A stretch of 10,097 nt of DNA from Paraglomus occultum (lineage: Eukaryota; Glomeromycota; Glomeromycetes; Paraglomerales; Paraglomeraceae). Shown in pieces: positions 7,481 through 10,097 of the stretch (its first letter is position 1; each line of letters begins with the position of its first letter). The stretch lies in the NCBI GenBank assembly GCA_910592205.1, contig CAJVPJ010001394.1, positions 1 through 10,097 on the forward strand. The letters are read 5' to 3'. The translations under genes were made by a program, and so were the position numbers. A model generated the notes under the pieces. That model saw only the letters and a program-made list of their open reading frames with translations, was not told the origin of the DNA and ran no database searches.

Positions 7481-7678
7481 CTATTTTTTTTTCCTCTTCA
7501 TCTCTAATCTATCTATATTGTCAACTTCATTGTGCTTTTTTGCATTGCAGGCGGAATGGGCGAAACCTTTGAACTTTAAATTTTGATCAATATTAAGGAG
7601 GTTGAATGAAGAAATACCAAAATATATATCAGTAGGTCTAGTCTGTGTAGTCTGTATAGTATAGCGAATAGGTGACAT
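7481..7678 (-). CDS. Hypothetical 65-residue basic protein
   Basis: I do not recognise this protein. A true ATG (7676-7678) opens 65 codons that end in KRKKK and TAG, the terminal lysines coming from an A/G-rich run. The body (MSPIRYTIQTTQTRPTDIYF, then GISSFNLLNIDQNLKFKGF and CNAKKHNEVDNIDRLEMK) has a fairly balanced composition. Against it, the plus strand here carries a textbook acceptor (pyrimidine tract then GCATTGCAG, ending at 7550), so the true transcription direction is unclear. With no neighbours or homology to lean on, this could be chance. Confidence 0.2.
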   Translation of the reverse strand: MSPIRYTIQTTQTRPTDIYFGISSFNLLNIDQNLKFKGFAHSACNAKKHNEVDNIDRLEMKRKKK

Positions 7679-8102
7679 TCTATGCAGTGAGATTTCCCAA
7701 CATCCCCCTTTTTCGACCCAATAAAATGCTTACGTATATGTAATATTTGTCACACATAAAACAAATACCTACTCGATTAATATCGATAGACGTACAGTAA
7801 ATACATATTATAAATAAATAACAAGTATACTAGCATGTCATCCCATTATTGACATGTCTCCCGATGCCTAACATTCTATGCCTACATTCTATCCCAGACT
7901 TTTTTCTTTTTGGCATCTGCGAAGCATATCACTTTAGCTCTCTTTGCTCTCTTTATGCACCCAACATACTGGGGGCAGTGGGTGCACCGTCATAACGCCA
8001 CACAGAGATTTCGGAGGACCAGAATTGGCTTAGACGTCTTGCATTATGATGTCCGGTCGTACAGCTATATTATCCAAGATGCAGTTGGCTACAATGGTTC
8101 GG

Positions 8103-8129
8103 CATTATCATTATCATTATCATTATCAT
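8103..8129. repeat. CATTAT hexamer repeat, four copies
   Basis: Four perfect CATTAT units (8103-8126) are followed by CAT. Confidence 0.95.
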
Positions 8130-8184
8130 CCAGCCATTATTTATTGATAAAATACAATATATTGTGGCAATGAGAGAAAACCTC

Positions 8185-8215
8185 CATCGTCGTCGTCGTC
8201 ATCGTCGTCATCGTC
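8185..8215. repeat. CATCGT/CGT trinucleotide tract
   Basis: A run of ten CAT/CGT triplets. On the minus strand it would encode consecutive Asp, as the similar tract in the hydrolase exon does; on the plus strand it would encode His/Arg. No gene can be assigned to it here. Confidence 0.9.
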
Positions 8216-8323
8216 AGATCAACAACAACAATTATTCCAACGAAAAATGTTTTGTAACAAACGAGATTGAGGAAAAGGGGTAAAAGATATGTGTAACATT
8301 ACTCTTGTAGTTTTGACAGGTGA

Positions 8324-8610
8324 AAAAAGAGAGCATCTTCCTGGTTCAATCAAATCCTTGTTGTGCGTGCGGAACATTCGAACCCAAATCTTAAAGAGAT
8401 TGCATGGCGTGTGAACCTAATATACAATAATCATAATCCATCGGGTAAGCAAAAAAAAACAAAACCAAAAGCAACAATATCAGAAAAAAAATTGCGAAAT
8501 TTTGTAGTGATGTAACTCTTCTATTAACATTGCCAGAAAACGAAGAAATAATAACAACTGTCGAAAAAACCGTGACAGCATCGAATATCCAAACTTGGAC
8601 TCTTTACTAA
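8324..8610 (+). CDS. Candidate 3' exons of an unidentified plus-strand gene (partial, low confidence)
   Basis: The plus-strand frame from 8324 reads ASSWFNQILVVRAEHSNPNL then KEIAWRVNLIYNNHNPS. It reaches a strong GTAAGC donor at 8445. An acceptor TATTAACATTGCCAG ending at 8536 removes a 92-nt intron and keeps the frame into ENEEIITTVEKTVTASNIQT, stopping at TAA 8608-8610. The intron length matches the relic introns at the left of the window (79-88 nt). Against this model, the frame is closed by a TGA at 8321-8323, so a further acceptor and upstream exons are needed and I could not place them. The minus strand is also open over much of the same DNA. I do not recognise the product. Confidence 0.25.
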
Positions 8611-9999
8611 CCATTGAAACTCCCACACTACCCCGACGGATCTTCATTCAACAGAAACCCGCTGTTTCCAAGTGCAATCCATCTCATTCCGGTATAGTAA
8701 TCGATACTATCACTATTATTACCATTACTATTGCATGTCAACGGAAATTTTCCGATTCTTTCTTCGATACTGCATGAAACTCCAGCATAAAATGATCTGA
8801 CATACAGCATACTGTTTTGGAAACGATCGGTGCAGTGCAGATCTTTGTGACAAGCCGGAGAGGGAGAGGATAAATTCCGCTACTTTTGCAACGCAAAGAA
8901 ACTCTGCTTTATAATGCTTGCTTATTATTATGAAACTCCAAGTATGTGCGTATAACCATATTAATATTGCAGTTCTACACACAGGGATAATAATAGACTG
9001 GTGATACAGAACTAGAAATTTCGACAGAGGACATATACAAGATAAGGAAGGATACTATTAACATTATCCAATCCCGCGTGACTCTAACAATTATCGATTA
9101 GATAATCATTAATCATCATCACAACTGACAAAAAAAGATATGTATGCCCAACTTGGATAACATAGCCATTTTGTTAGTGACCATTATTGTCAAATAATTA
9201 TCCATCATAACTAAGAGTCCCGACTCGACTGTATAAGCCACTGACTGCAAGCTTCATGCATATCGACAAACTCACCAGACAATGAGGGAACCGGATATTG
9301 TGTTTCAAAATATTGAATACTCGACTTGCGAAAGCTAAACTTTCGTCACTGGCCTCCCCCCCCTTCCCCTATGACACATCCGTTTACTTGCTAATTGACC
9401 ACACACTCATATTTGTCGATCGTCCGTTTACAGTTTAGCAATTGTTTACATTTATTGTTTATTACACATCCTCTACTTGAAGTATGACAGAGACGGTTGA
9501 ATGAATAAGAATCGGGGAGACAGGTGTTGGTCAAAGTTGAATGTAATACAAATGTAACCGGAATACGTTTTGATTAAACCCAATCAGCCTTAGCATCTAT
9601 CGCCTGGGACTTTCACGGTGCACAACCCATATATGCGTCACGGGATCAAAGTACAAAGATCATATTAATATGTAGGTTGAGCCAACTCATATGTACTGAG
9701 CTAAAAAAAAGTTTATTATAAATTTGATACCTAAACTATTACATGTTATTTGGGGCAGACTGCAACAAAGTGAACATTTTATTATGTGACATAAATGTGA
9801 GGCTGATGTGGCTGAAAATTAACTAATTTGACTAATAACATTTTGAAAGTAATAATGGTGCTTGTTTATAATAATAATAACTTACAGACTTGTTAATTTA
9901 ATGCTCCCTTTATCATACCAGAATGTGAGGAATATAAACCATAACAGGATTAATATAGGGTTACCTCTATATATAAAAATATAATATGAAACTAATTTA
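8611..9999. other. Intergenic or unmodelled stretch
   Basis: No secure gene. A minus-strand frame (about 8865 to 8628) reads CHKDLHCTDRFQNSMLYVRS, then FYAGVSCSIEERIGKF and DYYTGMRWIALGNSGFLLNE, and ends in TAG; it is the best open frame here. A plus-strand frame to 8777 overlaps it but contains a suspicious IDTITIITITI run. Further right the sequence is AT-rich with a perfect 12-bp palindrome CATATTAATATG at 9662-9673. It continues to the transposon end at 10000. Confidence 0.3.
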
Positions 10000-10097
10000 C
10001 AGAGGGGTATCAAAAGTATTAGTATTGCACGGTCGAAATTTAACTGATTTAATAAAATTATTAATATGGAACTGCCCATGTGATTCTTATACCATAT
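10000..10097. mobile_element. Probable terminal inverted repeat of a Tc1/mariner-like transposon (runs off the right edge)
   Basis: From 10000 the sequence reads CAGAGGGGTATCAAAAGTAT and then TAGTATTGCACGGTCG. It is immediately preceded by TA (9998-9999). From family knowledge: Tc1/mariner ends insert at TA and often follow a pattern of CAG..., CAAAAGTATT and a GCACGG-like block. Inferred: an element begins here and extends right. It differs in sequence from the end at 1-74, so it belongs to another family. The minus-strand hydrophobic frame at 9882-10079 lies partly within it and is not supported. Confidence 0.45.

Larger units (their letters stand above)
7679..8323. other. Intergenic or unmodelled stretch with microsatellites
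   Basis: The plus-strand frame at 7910-8173 opens with TTG rather than ATG. Its internal ATG at 7954 gives MHPTYWGQWVHRHNATQRF, then RRTRIGLDVLHYDVRSY, before running into the CATTAT repeat (Ser-Leu repeats) and stopping. The 7960-8100 part is less AT-rich than its surroundings and could be a gene relic, but I could not join it to other exons. Confidence 0.3.

Noticed and set aside
8350-8400. tRNA-like T-arm sequences (GGTTCAATC on plus, GGGTTCGAATG on minus)
   Set aside because: The expected 5-bp T stem does not form on either strand, and no matching acceptor or anticodon stem is found.
9882-10079. Hydrophobic 65-residue minus-strand ORF
   Set aside because: Its Ile/Leu-rich composition follows from AT-rich DNA, and half of it lies in the presumed transposon end.
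1-10097. CRISPR array, prophage, operon or defence-like cluster
   Set aside because: No regularly spaced repeat-spacer units, no run of same-strand compact genes and no phage-type proteins were seen. The spliced gene shows that the DNA is eukaryotic.

Overview
This is an AT-rich, gene-poor eukaryotic window. The one secure gene is split by four GT-AG introns, its start lies in a CCATGG context, and no bacterial operons or ribosome binding sites are visible. The short introns (54-327 nt in the gene, 79-88 nt in a relic), the pyrimidine-rich leader and the look of the decayed protein family on the left suggest an early-diverging, Mucoromycota-like fungus. That assignment is an inference with moderate to low confidence.

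Layout: positions 1-74 look like one end of a pogo/Tc1-mariner-type DNA transposon, with a motif repeated at 16-bp spacing. Positions 134-627 (minus strand) hold a small ORF with a membrane-segment-like tail and, just upstream of it on the same strand, an open frame broken by one TGA. Positions 661-1589 (plus strand) are a decayed multi-exon gene: three introns can be placed, and the reading frame is broken by in-frame stops and frameshifts. Positions 1590-4671 are mostly featureless; they contain a TATA-like box, a possible tiny spliced ORF and a 67-codon ORF for a putative small single-pass membrane protein (2509-2712).

The main gene runs on the minus strand from 6386 to 4672. Five exons join in phase to a 300-residue SGNH/GDSL-type hydrolase with all four catalytic blocks (Ser102, Gly140, Asn174, Asp280/His283). 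Ahead of the catalytic domain is an unusual acidic and basic low-complexity N-terminal region of about 93 residues. Introns 1 and 4 carry a CA-rich microsatellite and an octamer tandem repeat. Intron 3 ends in three tandem AGs, and only one of them keeps the frame.

From 6500 to 10000 no gene is secure. There are several microsatellites, a 65-codon minus-strand ORF (7481-7678), and a zone at 8320-8865 that reads as protein-like on both strands; a two-exon plus-strand model there has good splice sites. At 10000 a Tc1/mariner-like inverted-repeat end begins after a TA dinucleotide and runs off the right edge. The window is therefore a host gene in transposon-littered intergenic DNA. No co-operating gene cluster or new defence-like system can be supported.
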